From: Succinimonas amylolytica DSM 2873 | Lineage (GTDB): Bacteria > Pseudomonadota > Gammaproteobacteria > Enterobacterales > Succinivibrionaceae | NCBI RefSeq assembly: GCF_000378405.1 | Contig: NZ_KB899640.1 | Location: forward strand, 27,957-71,936 | Length of the DNA: 43,980 bases | Reading direction: 5' to 3' | In this document: positions 23,353 through 32,207 of the stretch, piece by piece | How positions within the stretch are numbered: position 1 is the first letter of the stretch | Layout: each line of letters opens with the position of its first letter | The notes under the pieces: model-generated | What the model was told of the DNA's origin: nothing | What the model saw: the letters and a program-made list of their open reading frames with translations, nothing else | Databases searched by the model: none | Translations under genes and position numbers: made by a program

Positions 23353-23356
23353 GATC

Positions 23357-24025
23357 TTGTATATCGCCAGACTGCTTTATCCCGTCAGGGTGCTGGGCCC
23401 CGGCCGCCGGGTGGGGATCTGGTTTGCCGGCTGCAGCCGGAGGTGCCGGGGCTGCAGCAACCCGGAGCTCTGGGAGCGGGATCCCCGCTTTCTGACCGAT
23501 AGGGAAACGGTTCTAAGGATGATCGCCGCAGTAAGGGAAATCAGTCCCGTAGACGGCTTTACCCTGACCGGCGGAGATCCCTTTGAGCAGCCGGAGGCCC
23601 TCCGGGAACTGCTTCCCGCCCTCCGGGAGATTTCTCCGGACATTCTGGCATATACCGGATACCGCATTTCCGAACTCCGGCGCCGGGGATACCAGGATAT
23701 TCTGGACAGGATTACGGTGCTTATTGACGGTTCCTACCGGGAGGAGTGGAATACCGGCTGCTTTCTTCGGGGCTCGGACAATCAGGAGATTCATATTCTG
23801 GACCGGTCCCGGGCTTCCTTTTACGGGGAATATCTCCGGAACGGCCGGAACGAGGTGCAGAACTTCAGAACCCGGGACGGCTTTATTTCTGTAGGCATTC
23901 ACCGCCCGGAATATCCCCGGGAGCTTCGGGAGGCTCTCCGGACGCGGGGTGTTACCATTGGAAATCCCGCGGCGGAGGAATCTGCGGCGGGCCGGAAACC
24001 GCATTCAGACAACACAAAGGACTAA
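23357..24025 (+). CDS. Radical-SAM activase, NrdG-like, operon member
   Basis: A 222-residue protein with the radical-SAM iron-sulfur motif CSRRCRGC (Cys26, Cys30, Cys33) in the setting GIWFAGCSRRCRGCSNPELW, typical of the NrdG/activase subgroup, followed by GFTLTGGDPFEQPEAL, the SAM-binding GGDP step. The TTG at 23357, with GGAGGAG eight bases upstream, gives the standard short N-terminus; the ATG at 23312 would overlap the FHA gene. In anaerobes NrdG activates class III ribonucleotide reductase, but no nrdD is adjacent, and embedding in an FHA/AAA+/PP2C operon argues that this copy has been recruited for another job, perhaps generating a radical or modification on an operon partner. That role is inference. 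Confidence 0.85.
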   Translation: MYIARLLYPVRVLGPGRRVGIWFAGCSRRCRGCSNPELWERDPRFLTDRETVLRMIAAVREISPVDGFTLTGGDPFEQPEALRELLPALREISPDILAYTGYRISELRRRGYQDILDRITVLIDGSYREEWNTGCFLRGSDNQEIHILDRSRASFYGEYLRNGRNEVQNFRTRDGFISVGIHRPEYPRELREALRTRGVTIGNPAAEESAAGRKPHSDNTKD

Positions 24026-24028
24026 AAA

Positions 24029-25966
24029 ATGGACAGCAGCGTGCAGCAGTTAGCTTGCCCGAAGTGGCACCGGGAGCTTGGCATCTTCAATCGCATAAAG
24101 CCTCTGATAATTCTCGAGGGGAACATTCTGGACAAGTACGTTTACCCGGAAGAGACCGCATACAGCACCAGGGGGGAGATTCTGGACATTAACTCCTATC
24201 TCTACGCCTTTTATAAAAATCTGGGCTACCGGCATGTGATTTTCTACAGCCATCTCCGGGGTTTTTTTGCTGATGCCGGTGACAGCGGGAACGCCATGGA
24301 CGAGTTTGCTGCCCTGATAAGCGCCGATCTGGAAAATGCCGGCAATGTAAAGACTGTTCCGGCGGTGTTTTCCGGACGCTCCCCCACGGCGCCGGAGTAC
24401 GTCGGACGCGCTCTGGAGCAGGAGGTGGAGTCCGTGGTAATTGTGATGAATTTCGTGTCCCGGTATATCGTGGCTCCGAATTCCATGCAGCAGCCGGACG
24501 TGCTCAGCTTTACCCGCCTCCAGGAGGCCGCCCTTATGAGCCGGGACGTGCAGATCGCTGACGGCTCCCGGCTTAAGAATTCCCTGGTGCTTCTGGTGAA
24601 CAAGGTCAATGATCTTCCGCCCTGGGTCTATCTGGACAATCCTTCGGCCAAGACCATCACCATCAGCACGCCGGACAAGGACGAGCGCTTCAGCTTTATT
24701 GACAGCCAGTTCCGCTCCTTCTTCGCGCCGGAGATCTATCGCGAGGATATGGCCGGATACCAGGAGGAGACCGGAGCCGAGGCGCTCAGAAAGCTCAAGC
24801 AGCGGTTCACCGGCCTTACCGAAGGCTTTTCGTATACGGCGCTGAACGGTCTTGCGGTGCTGTGCCGCAGGCAGATGTTCCGGATTCCGGATCTCTGCAA
24901 GGTTGTGGACCTCTACCGTTTCGGTATTTCCGACAATCCCTGGCAGACCCTGAAGCATGAGGATTTTGCCAATGCGGAGGAGGAATTCCGGAAAAGAGTC
25001 AAGGGGCAGGATCTGGCACTTACGAGAACCCTGGATGTGATTAAAAGGGCGATTGTGGGCATGGACGGTCTGCAGCATTCTTCCCACACCAGGCCGAAGG
25101 GGGTGCTGTTTTTTGCGGGACCCACCGGTACCGGCAAGACCGAAACCGCCAAAACCCTGGCGCAGAAGCTGTTCGGCGATGAAAGCCGCTGCATCCGGTT
25201 TGACATGAGTGAATTCGGCCAGTCCCACAGTGATCAGCGGCTTCTGGGCGCTCCTCCGGGATACGTGGGCTATGAGGCCGGCGGTCAGCTTACCAATGCT
25301 GTCAGGGAGAATCCGTTCTCCATTCTGCTTTTTGACGAAATTGAAAAGGCCCATCCTTCGATTCTGGACAAGTTTCTCCAGATACTGGAGGACGGCCGGC
25401 TCACCGACGGCCAGGGAAATACGGCGTATTTTTCAGAAAGCGTGATTATCTTCACCAGCAATCTGGGCATCTACGTTCCTGACGGGGAGGGCGGCCGCCG
25501 CCAGAATGTTTCTCCCGGGGACTCCTACGAGGAGGTGCAGAAAAAGGTGCGCACGGCTATCGGGAATCATTTCAAGTTTACGCTGAACCGTCCGGAAATT
25601 CTGAACCGTATCGGGGAAAATATTGTGGTTTTCGATTTTATAAGACCGGATGTCGCCAGCGATATCCTGGCGGCGCTTCTGGAACGGATTTCTGGAAATC
25701 TCAGAAGAAACAGGAAGATAGACCTTGCCATGAGCGAGAAAGCCCTGGCTCAGCTCAATGCCCTGGCGCTGGCCAATCTGGAGAACGGCGGCCGCGGTAT
25801 CGGCAATGTGGTGGAGTCCTATCTCATTAATCCTCTGTCCCGCTATCTTTTTGACAGCAGGGTTGAGAAAAATGCCGCTATCCGGGTTCTTTCCGTGGCG
25901 GAGGGGGCAGTCGGGAGCATTGCGGATACGCCAGCCGTTATTGCCTGCGAGCTTACCAGATACTGA
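24029..25966 (+). CDS. ClpA/B-like AAA+ ATPase, operon member
   Basis: A 645-residue protein. The N-terminal 320 residues have no Walker A motif but follow an AAA-like pattern (LIILEGNILDKYVYPE, NLGYRHVIFYSHLRGFF, VVIVMNFVSRYIV), so they may be a degenerate first ATPase module. The C-terminal half is an active-looking AAA_2 domain: Walker A GPTGTGKT (364-371), MSEFGQSHSDQRLLGAPPGYVGYEAGG (Clp pore/GYVG region), Walker B LLFDEIEKAHP (Asp436, Glu437), sensor FTSNLG, and RPEILNRIGENIVVFDF with the arginine finger, followed by a ClpB-type small domain. No ClpP-docking loop or ClpB middle domain is evident. It starts three bases after the activase gene. I infer an unfoldase or remodeller acting on an unknown client under phosphothreonine control. 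Confidence 0.9.
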   Translation: MDSSVQQLACPKWHRELGIFNRIKPLIILEGNILDKYVYPEETAYSTRGEILDINSYLYAFYKNLGYRHVIFYSHLRGFFADAGDSGNAMDEFAALISADLENAGNVKTVPAVFSGRSPTAPEYVGRALEQEVESVVIVMNFVSRYIVAPNSMQQPDVLSFTRLQEAALMSRDVQIADGSRLKNSLVLLVNKVNDLPPWVYLDNPSAKTITISTPDKDERFSFIDSQFRSFFAPEIYREDMAGYQEETGAEALRKLKQRFTGLTEGFSYTALNGLAVLCRRQMFRIPDLCKVVDLYRFGISDNPWQTLKHEDFANAEEEFRKRVKGQDLALTRTLDVIKRAIVGMDGLQHSSHTRPKGVLFFAGPTGTGKTETAKTLAQKLFGDESRCIRFDMSEFGQSHSDQRLLGAPPGYVGYEAGGQLTNAVRENPFSILLFDEIEKAHPSILDKFLQILEDGRLTDGQGNTAYFSESVIIFTSNLGIYVPDGEGGRRQNVSPGDSYEEVQKKVRTAIGNHFKFTLNRPEILNRIGENIVVFDFIRPDVASDILAALLERISGNLRRNRKIDLAMSEKALAQLNALALANLENGGRGIGNVVESYLINPLSRYLFDSRVEKNAAIRVLSVAEGAVGSIADTPAVIACELTRY

Positions 25967-25982
25967 TTGAAGGAGTCTTAGA

Positions 25983-26753
25983 ATGAAGGTTTCATGTCAG
26001 ATAAAAAAGGGGGCCGGCAAGGAGCAGTGCGAGGATCATGCGCTTATTTGCCTGCCTGGCAATATGGAATCCTCCCGGGTTCTGAACGAGTTCCGCGGGG
26101 TATTCGAATTTGCCGCACCGTGTCTCCTGGCCGTGGCTGACGGTGTAGGAGGGAATCCCGGGGGCAATGAGGCTTCCGGCTTTGTGCTGCGAGAGCTTCT
26201 GCGGCGTTCCGGCGAGGTCAGGGATGACGAAAAGGCGCTGGAGGATCTGGCAAGATCTCTTAACCGGGATCTGGTTTCCCATGCGGCAGGAATTCCGGGA
26301 AAGGAGACCATGGCCACCACCTTTACCGCTCTTCTCCTGGATGATACCGGAGCCTGGCACGTTCATACGGGAAACACCCGGCTGGCGGTGATGAGCGGCA
26401 TGTTTATCCGGCAGATTACCACCGATCATACTACCTGGCAGTGGCTTATGGACTCCGGGAACTTCGAGGCCGCGGATCGCTGCAACCGCTGTGAAATTCA
26501 GAGCTGTCTCGGAGCGGGCTCCATAAGATATCTGACACGGCTCAGTATCCGGCATTTCCGGGAGCCTGGCAGCGCCTCCGGGGTCTATATCCTGACATCG
26601 GACGGGATTCATGAATATACGGATGCGGATTTTATGGAGGACGTGATGGGGCGGCCGGAAATCTCGGATCTGGAAAGGACGGATCTTATTATGGAGGAAG
26701 CCCTGAAAAACGAATCCCCGGATGACAAAACCATACTGATTGTCCGGTGCTAG
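25983..26753 (+). CDS. PP2C-family Ser/Thr protein phosphatase, operon member
   Basis: A 256-residue phosphatase. PP2C motifs in order: KKGAGKEQCEDHALIC (first metal-binding Asp region), LLAVADGVGGNPGGNEAS (DGxGG), ATTFTALLLDD, HVHTGNTRLAVM, YILTSDGIHEY and SPDDKTILIV (last metal Asp). It dephosphorylates Ser/Thr and would reset whatever the FHA protein of the same operon reads. It starts 16 bases after the AAA+ gene with GGAG upstream of the ATG, and is the last gene of the run; a convergent lemA-like gene follows. In TerY-P and type VI secretion clusters PP2C, FHA and a kinase occur together, but here neither a kinase nor those partner genes are visible. Confidence 0.9.
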   Translation: MKVSCQIKKGAGKEQCEDHALICLPGNMESSRVLNEFRGVFEFAAPCLLAVADGVGGNPGGNEASGFVLRELLRRSGEVRDDEKALEDLARSLNRDLVSHAAGIPGKETMATTFTALLLDDTGAWHVHTGNTRLAVMSGMFIRQITTDHTTWQWLMDSGNFEAADRCNRCEIQSCLGAGSIRYLTRLSIRHFREPGSASGVYILTSDGIHEYTDADFMEDVMGRPEISDLERTDLIMEEALKNESPDDKTILIVRC

Positions 26754-26773
26754 CGTGGCATAGCAGTACAGAC

Positions 26774-26795
26774 AGGGGGGGCCGGCTCCCTTTTT
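26774..26795 (+). terminator. Weak terminator after the five-gene operon
   Basis: AGGG and CCCT can pair around a G/C-rich loop and are followed by TTTTT, 20 bases after the PP2C stop. The stem is short, so this is tentative. Confidence 0.35.
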
Positions 26796-27024
26796 AATCG
26801 CCTGATGTAAAGCAGGTGAAGATGTCCAGAATAAACTCCAGGAGCCCTCCCAGAAAGCACCCGGAGTTGTCATCCAGGGGCTTATGCGGTCTGCGTCTTT
26901 TTTTCTGATCCCTTTCCGTACAGTTCATGGAGTCTGTTCCTCCCCTCATTTCCTTTGTAGTGTTTCTGCAGGAGAGTCCGGAGACAGAAAGTCTCAGGGT
27001 TCCTGTCCCTGCTTTATCTGTCAG

Positions 27025-27678
27025 CTAATTCCCGGCGGGTGGTGTTTTTTGCGGGGCCGGAGCTTCCTCCGTTTCGGCTGTGTTCTCCGGGGCCGGCCTG
27101 GTCATGCCTTCAATAACCGGGGCATGCAGTCTGAAGCCCAGAAGGTGGCTGATAATCTTCCGCAGGGGGTTCCCGTGGCAGTAGCTGTTGAATTCGGCGG
27201 CAGAATCATTGTAAAGCCGGATATTAAAGGCGATTTTGTCCTCCAGGGTTTTTAATTCCCCGGATATTTCGCAGAACGAGGCGGTATTTCTGAGGGCCGG
27301 ATACCGAACCAGATGCTCATTAAGAACCGTCAGACGGTGCATCACGGTGTTTTCCCGGTTACGGAGCTCGCTGAAGGCTCCGGGATTCCGGAAGTCTCTT
27401 TTGAGGTGCTCCACTGCTACTCCGGCCCGGGAGCTTTCCCGTTCAATCTCCTTGAGAAGGCTGTTTTCCTCCGGGGCGTATTCCCGCACCTTTTCTGTCA
27501 TGGCAGGGATAAGGGTGTAGCGTCTTTTGCTCTGGGCATAAATCTGGGAGAGATGGCTCAGGTATGCGGATTCCAGCCCCTGAAGCCGGGCTTTGACCTT
27601 TCTGGTATACCATAGCACCAGGAAGATAATGGCTACGGCCACGGGCAGGGAAATATAGAGATGATTAAACAGGGGCAT
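27025..27678 (-). CDS. LemA family membrane protein
   Basis: A 217-residue protein with one N-terminal membrane helix (about 9-25, YISLPVAVAIIFLVLWY) and the helical LemA domain: LIPAMTEKVREYAPEENSLL, then VLNEHLVRYPALRN and the signature LEDKIAFNIRLYNDSAAEFNSY, followed by IISHLLGF. LemA proteins are widespread four-helix proteins of unclear function. The C-terminal 30 residues are Pro/Ala/Glu-rich. It is convergent with the PP2C gene, and its own upstream region (27679-28507) is long and gene-free. Confidence 0.88.
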   Translation of the reverse strand: MPLFNHLYISLPVAVAIIFLVLWYTRKVKARLQGLESAYLSHLSQIYAQSKRRYTLIPAMTEKVREYAPEENSLLKEIERESSRAGVAVEHLKRDFRNPGAFSELRNRENTVMHRLTVLNEHLVRYPALRNTASFCEISGELKTLEDKIAFNIRLYNDSAAEFNSYCHGNPLRKIISHLLGFRLHAPVIEGMTRPAPENTAETEEAPAPQKTPPAGN

Positions 27679-28507
27679 GCGGCTCTCTCATGATGGGGAT
27701 TCTGATAAAATCCGGAGTCTTTGCCCCGGGCTTGGCTGTTCGGGGACTCCGGCCGGCATCTTTTGCAAGATCGGGCTGTCAGGGTGCCGACAGGAGCATT
27801 ATAGGGCTTTATTAATGCCCCCGGGTCCGGATATGGCAAAATTCTGAAGCTTTTCACAAAGTGAGCCGCAAGGAACCGGCAGTACCGGATATTCCCCGAA
27901 GCCGGGAAATACCGCCGCTGAGTTCGATAAAATGCCTTGCCGCATAAGGTCTTGAAGCTTGTACAGGCTGGCAGGATTACTTTAATAGTATCAGGTCTTT
28001 ATTACCGGAAGACATCATGCCGCCTGCAATGCCGTTCTCCTGCGGTTTTTCCCGGCCATTGATCTTGCGGCCATAAACGCCTTTATTGATTGACACGGCA
28101 GAACTCTCTCTTCTTCAAAAGGATTTTTACAAAGCCTATATCACGGCACGGTATAACCTCATCTTCTCCCCGGCATACCAGATGCTTGCGGAGTCCTCGG
28201 GAAGAAGCGGCGTTTCCTGATCCTGGAAAGGGCATTTTCATAGCCCGGATATTTCGTCAGCTTTTTCAAATAGCACTTTGCTTCCAAAGATCCTGCGGTA
28301 TAATTCCCGGCGAAATCGGCCAGACTTTGCCTCAGGGATATTTGCGGGGCAGGGGTGTCTCACTGCGTATCCTAAGCCCCCGTTTTAGCTGTCCCCATGA
28401 GTCCGGAATTTTCCGATAAAGAAAATATTAAGGCTTGGGGGTAGCCCTGATTTACTGATATGCCCATGGCTTAGTGCGTTTAATATGCAGGGTTGTTTCC
28501 TTTTGTG
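27679..28507. other. Long gene-free intergenic region
   Basis: About 830 bases between divergent genes with no convincing coding sequence; a 109-codon rightward frame at 28090 lacks a ribosome-binding site and any family features. It contains copy 1 of a 65-base dispersed repeat (27918-27982). Otherwise I see nothing recognisable. Confidence 0.4.
27918..27982 (+). repeat. Dispersed 65-base repeat, copy 1
   Basis: Matches 37496-37560 in the same orientation at 59 of 65 positions; the core TTGAAGCTTGTACAGGCTGG is identical in both. Similarity fades within 20 bases on the left and stops sharply on the right after GGATTACTT. Both copies lie in gene-poor DNA. It may be the end of a small non-autonomous element or a structured intergenic repeat. 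Confidence 0.75.
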
Positions 28508-30208
28508 ATGTTCAGAATTGCTGTTCGGTTTCTGGCTGTTTTCCTGACGGTTCAGGGCCTTCTGGTTACGCTTTCCGGAGCGGCGGCGGCCGCTCCCCGG
28601 CTTCAGGCCGGGGAGAACTCGGAAGAAACCAGCCCCGCTTCCGGCAGTACCCCCGGGGAACGCGAGCCCCGGCCGGAGCTCTCCGCTTCTCAGTTACAGC
28701 ATACTCCATATCAGGATCTCCCCTCTGATTTCATAACGAAGTGGGAGGCTCTTCTCCACATCAGAAACGGCGTCAATGCTATTGAGTACAGTGATTTCTA
28801 TCTCACCGGCCGGGGGAATGCCGTTATTGATCCCGAAAGAGAGCTCCGGGCTACGCTGGATTATTTCATTAGAGACCCGGAGGGATCCTGCCGTTACCCC
28901 GCCCGCTATTATCTTATCTATCATGATCTTCCGGACAGCCGGGACTGCCCGGATTTTGCGGAATACCGCCGCAATGTCTTTGTTTCGGAGGTGTCGCTGA
29001 TCCTTGTTTATGAGGACAGCTCAGCCTTTGTGTCCTCCATGGGCCATACCGGGATTTCCATAGCGGGAGATAACGGCGCGGGAAGAACGGTGAAATACGC
29101 CGTAACCTTTATGGGGCAGCCCCGGGGGATTGCGGAGATGGTGTTTGAGCCGATGCCGGGGAACTATTTTCTGGCGCCCTTTGCCAAATTCCGGGATTCC
29201 TATATTGTCGGAGAAAACCGCTCCGTTAAGGAATACCGGCTTCGGACCACGGAGGAGGAACGGCTCTGGCTTTATCTCCACCTTTTTGAATTAAAGGATC
29301 AGAATGTCAGATACCGTTTTACCGTGAATAACTGCGCTAACGGCTCGGAACACCTCCTCCGGGTAATGAGCCGGGATCTTGAGGTGCCGGATTACGGGAG
29401 CTTTCTGACTCCGCTGGAATATCTGAGATACCTTAAGGACAGCGGGCTGGTCTCTGAAGAGGAGGCCTATTACACCAGAACGGATCAGTACTATGCGGAT
29501 CTGGGGCGTCCGGTAAATCCCGAGGAGGCGCCGCCTCTGGTAAGACTGTCCGGAGGCTATGTCTGGTCATCCCTTTACGGGAGCGGCTTCTCTCTTAAAC
29601 TCATGCCGTTCTTCCGGGAAGTAAGCGAGGATATCTCCGCTTCTCCTGTACTGGAAAACACTGACCTCTTATCGGTAACCCTGAGGAGCTACAGACTGCG
29701 GCCTTATATCAGCGAAATAAACTTCACCAATAAGTACCGTTATACGGATATTTTGTCCCCGGCCAGCCTGACTCCGGATCTTATGATCCGCTTTCACGGA
29801 GATGTTACTGCCGCCCACGCCGCTCTTTATCCGGATCTGGCCACGGGGCTGGGGGTTTCCGCCGGGAACGGAGGCCTGAGGCCGTTTTACTCCGTAAGAG
29901 CTGGTATGCAGATTGATTCCGGAGGTGTTAACCCATATATTCTGAACACCATGGGGGTTCTCTGTACCCATCCGGTTCTGGGCCGCTGGTCGCTTTCCTG
30001 GCGTTATGCGCTTTCGGATCACGAGGGCTACCGGGGTTACCGGAGCCGGGTGTCCGGCACGGGGTCAAAACGCCTCACGGACAATCTCTGGCTGGAGCTT
30101 TCCGGAAATTACTACCGGCTTTCTGACAATGACAGAAGAGACAAGGGGCGGCGGGGATCCCGAAGGGAGCTTCTGGAGCTTTCGGGAGGAGTAGCTCTGC
30201 GGTTTTAA
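28508..30208 (+). CDS. Outer-membrane protein with Lnb N-terminal (DUF4105) domain
   Basis: A 566-residue exported protein. Signal peptide at 1-30 (RIAVRFLAVFLTVQGLLVTL, ending SGAAAAAP). The DUF4105/Lnb_N domain (about 75-290) shows the papain-like pair: His in SSMGHTGISIAG and Cys in FTVNNCANGSEHLL. The C-terminal 200 residues alternate polar and aromatic residues and end in GGVALRF with a terminal Phe, as in outer-membrane beta barrels. DUF4105 proteins include the lipoprotein N-acyltransferase Lnb of Bdellovibrio; a similar acyl-transfer or peptidase role is possible. I chose the ATG at 28508; a TTG at 28493 would lengthen the signal peptide by five residues. Neither has a strong ribosome-binding site. 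Confidence 0.82.
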   Translation: MFRIAVRFLAVFLTVQGLLVTLSGAAAAAPRLQAGENSEETSPASGSTPGEREPRPELSASQLQHTPYQDLPSDFITKWEALLHIRNGVNAIEYSDFYLTGRGNAVIDPERELRATLDYFIRDPEGSCRYPARYYLIYHDLPDSRDCPDFAEYRRNVFVSEVSLILVYEDSSAFVSSMGHTGISIAGDNGAGRTVKYAVTFMGQPRGIAEMVFEPMPGNYFLAPFAKFRDSYIVGENRSVKEYRLRTTEEERLWLYLHLFELKDQNVRYRFTVNNCANGSEHLLRVMSRDLEVPDYGSFLTPLEYLRYLKDSGLVSEEEAYYTRTDQYYADLGRPVNPEEAPPLVRLSGGYVWSSLYGSGFSLKLMPFFREVSEDISASPVLENTDLLSVTLRSYRLRPYISEINFTNKYRYTDILSPASLTPDLMIRFHGDVTAAHAALYPDLATGLGVSAGNGGLRPFYSVRAGMQIDSGGVNPYILNTMGVLCTHPVLGRWSLSWRYALSDHEGYRGYRSRVSGTGSKRLTDNLWLELSGNYYRLSDNDRRDKGRRGSRRELLELSGGVALRF

Positions 30209-30537
30209 TCCGGAAAAGAGCGCCTTCTTTTGAAAATTCCCGGCAGCGCTATTACTCCGCTCCCGCAGCAGTAAAGACTCATCACGAGGGGAAGAAGGAG
30301 CACCCCGTTTTCCGAATCATCGGGAATACCGGGAATTGCCGGGGAAGTGTCAGGAAATCCCGGGCCGTGCCTTCTGTTATGCTCCGGGGGACAGGTTTTT
30401 AAGCGCTTAAGGGAAAGCCTGACTTTTTCGGAGATACCGGAGGCGGGAGGCCGGACTTCAGCGGCGGGGAGGAAGCCCGGAGGAGAAAATGCCGGAATTC
30501 CGGAAGCCTCAAAAAGTCAGGTCTGCAGTGAGCCGCC
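30209..30537. other. Convergent intergenic region with inverted repeats
   Basis: Contains a 12-base palindrome (TTAAGCGCTTAA, 30399-30410) and an 11-base inverted pair (CCTGACTTTTT at 30418-30428, AAAAAGTCAGG at 30511-30521) separated by 82 bases. The pair could act as a long-loop bidirectional terminator between the two convergent genes. No gene is seen. Confidence 0.4.
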
Positions 30538-32082
30538 TTAATGATGAGCTGTGCTGATTAATAACTGATGCACGGCTGTTGACATAACAGAGGCACAGAT
30601 GGGCAGGGTAATGATGCACAAAACCCCGGCAAAAGCATCTGCCACCGCGTTCGAGCCGCTTTCCCGGGGGGCGGGTTTCTCAGGAACTCTGGTAAGGTAA
30701 AGCCGGCAGTTTTTCCTGATGTCTGCTGCGCTCGCCGCTGCGCTGGAGTCCTGATGCGGCGTTATGGCGGGAACCGGACAGTATATTTTTGTCATGTCTA
30801 ATTCCGGAAGCTCCCTGAGATTTGCAGCGCCGGCAAACATACCCGCCATACTCTGCGCCTCCGCGGTGTCAAGAACCGGCACCTCCGAGACGGAGCTCCC
30901 CCGGAACATTTCTGAAAAGTCTCTGACCCGGGCGGTATTATAGGCCGGTACGGTTCTGAGATTCCGGGTGCTTTTGAACATGCACTTCATATCGGTGACT
31001 TCGGAGGTATCAAGGTCCGGCGCTGAAACCCCGGAGGCGAAGGAGGCTTCTTCAAACATGCTGATGACTGAAGAAGGGCGGGTTTTCGGAGTAAAGCTGA
31101 CTTCCCGGCGGAGATCTGCCTTTCTGAACATCTTATCAAGCCTGGCGGCGGCAGGGGCGTCAATGTTCAGGGGAGCATTAATTACCGCCCCCGCAAACAT
31201 GCCGGTGAGATTCTCCGCTTTTCTGATATCCAGATCCGGGGAGACATTGATAACCGCATCGCTGAAAAAATGGGTGAGATCCAGGTTTTCGGAAACAACT
31301 TTGATTTTGCGGTTGATGACGCTCCCCTGAAACATCCTTCCCATGTATGCGAACTCACTGACCGCAAAACCCGGGAGCGGCGTTTCGATAACGCTTTTCG
31401 CAAACATCTCCGTCATGACTCTGACCCGGGAGGTGTCCATTTGCGGTAAGGGGGCTTCAATTCTTGCTCCGGCAAACATCCTTTCCATGCTGACGATCCG
31501 GGAGGTGTTAAGAGCTTTGGGGAGAGACTTCAGGGTACATCCCTCAAATAACCCGTAAAGAGAGGTAACCTCAGGAGCGAACTCTATGGCAAAGTCTGTC
31601 CTCTCGGTAACTCCGCAGATCCGCTGAAAGGGCGAATGATGAGCCTCCGAGCTGTCAAGATTGTAGGCGATGACGAGCTTTTTCAGGGTTCCCTTTTCAA
31701 CGGAGCGGAGGAGCTCATTATCTGCGTCATTGATGCTGTGAAGCGTCTTTTGGGAAACGGTTGTCTGGGCCGCGTTTTCCATGCGGGCGGCTTTTTCGTA
31801 ATCCACCATGAATATCCGGTCATTGGGGTACTTCCAGGCATTTCCTGAAATCCTGTCTGCGGAGGCCTGGGTCTTTGCTGTTAAGCTCCGGGGATCCGAA
31901 GGATTTACGGCAGGAGATGAACCGTTATTTTCGGAGGTGTCATATTCAAAGGCGCTTGGCTTTTTGTCGGAATGAGCGGAGACAGAACAGGATGAGACCG
32001 CTGTCAGCATGAGACCGGACAGGACCGCCAGGGCGAGTTTTTTAACAAGAGGTTTTCTGGTGATGCGTGAGTTAATTGTCAT
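30538..32082 (-). CDS. BspA-like (DUF285) repeat lipoprotein, long paralogue
   Basis: A 514-residue surface or periplasmic protein. The N-terminal signal ends in a lipobox, TAVSSC (Cys32), so it should be lipidated. After a Ser/Asp-rich linker comes a solenoid of about eleven short repeats of the DUF285/BspA type, each with a hydrophobic-MF step (MERMFAGA, MTEMFAKS, MGRMFQGS, LTGMFAGA, MKCMFKST, FSEMFRGS, MAGMFAGA) and often LDTSRV between them. A hydrophobic C-terminal segment (GVLCIITLPICASVMSTAV) might re-enter the membrane. BspA-like proteins commonly mediate adhesion or host binding. A shorter paralogue lies immediately upstream on the same strand, so the pair arose by tandem duplication. 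Confidence 0.8.
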   Translation of the reverse strand: MTINSRITRKPLVKKLALAVLSGLMLTAVSSCSVSAHSDKKPSAFEYDTSENNGSSPAVNPSDPRSLTAKTQASADRISGNAWKYPNDRIFMVDYEKAARMENAAQTTVSQKTLHSINDADNELLRSVEKGTLKKLVIAYNLDSSEAHHSPFQRICGVTERTDFAIEFAPEVTSLYGLFEGCTLKSLPKALNTSRIVSMERMFAGARIEAPLPQMDTSRVRVMTEMFAKSVIETPLPGFAVSEFAYMGRMFQGSVINRKIKVVSENLDLTHFFSDAVINVSPDLDIRKAENLTGMFAGAVINAPLNIDAPAAARLDKMFRKADLRREVSFTPKTRPSSVISMFEEASFASGVSAPDLDTSEVTDMKCMFKSTRNLRTVPAYNTARVRDFSEMFRGSSVSEVPVLDTAEAQSMAGMFAGAANLRELPELDMTKIYCPVPAITPHQDSSAAASAADIRKNCRLYLTRVPEKPAPRESGSNAVADAFAGVLCIITLPICASVMSTAVHQLLISTAHH

Positions 32083-32207
32083 AATCGGTAATTCCTGAAA
32101 CGGAGTTCTTTAAATGCCGGGTTAACTGCCCCGGCAGAGCTTTGCTGCCAGTATCTCCTGAATGCCCGGGAGAAAAAAAGGGCAAAGCGCAGAAGAGCGT
32201 AATGCGG

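Noticed and set aside
23357-24025. Anaerobic ribonucleotide reductase operon (nrdDG)
   Set aside because: The activase has the right iron-sulfur motif, but no nrdD is adjacent and the gene is locked into the FHA/AAA+/PP2C run, so the symbol nrdG was not assigned.
24050-25354. 434-residue leftward ORF within the AAA+ gene
   Set aside because: Antisense shadow; the rightward strand has complete Walker motifs and operon spacing.
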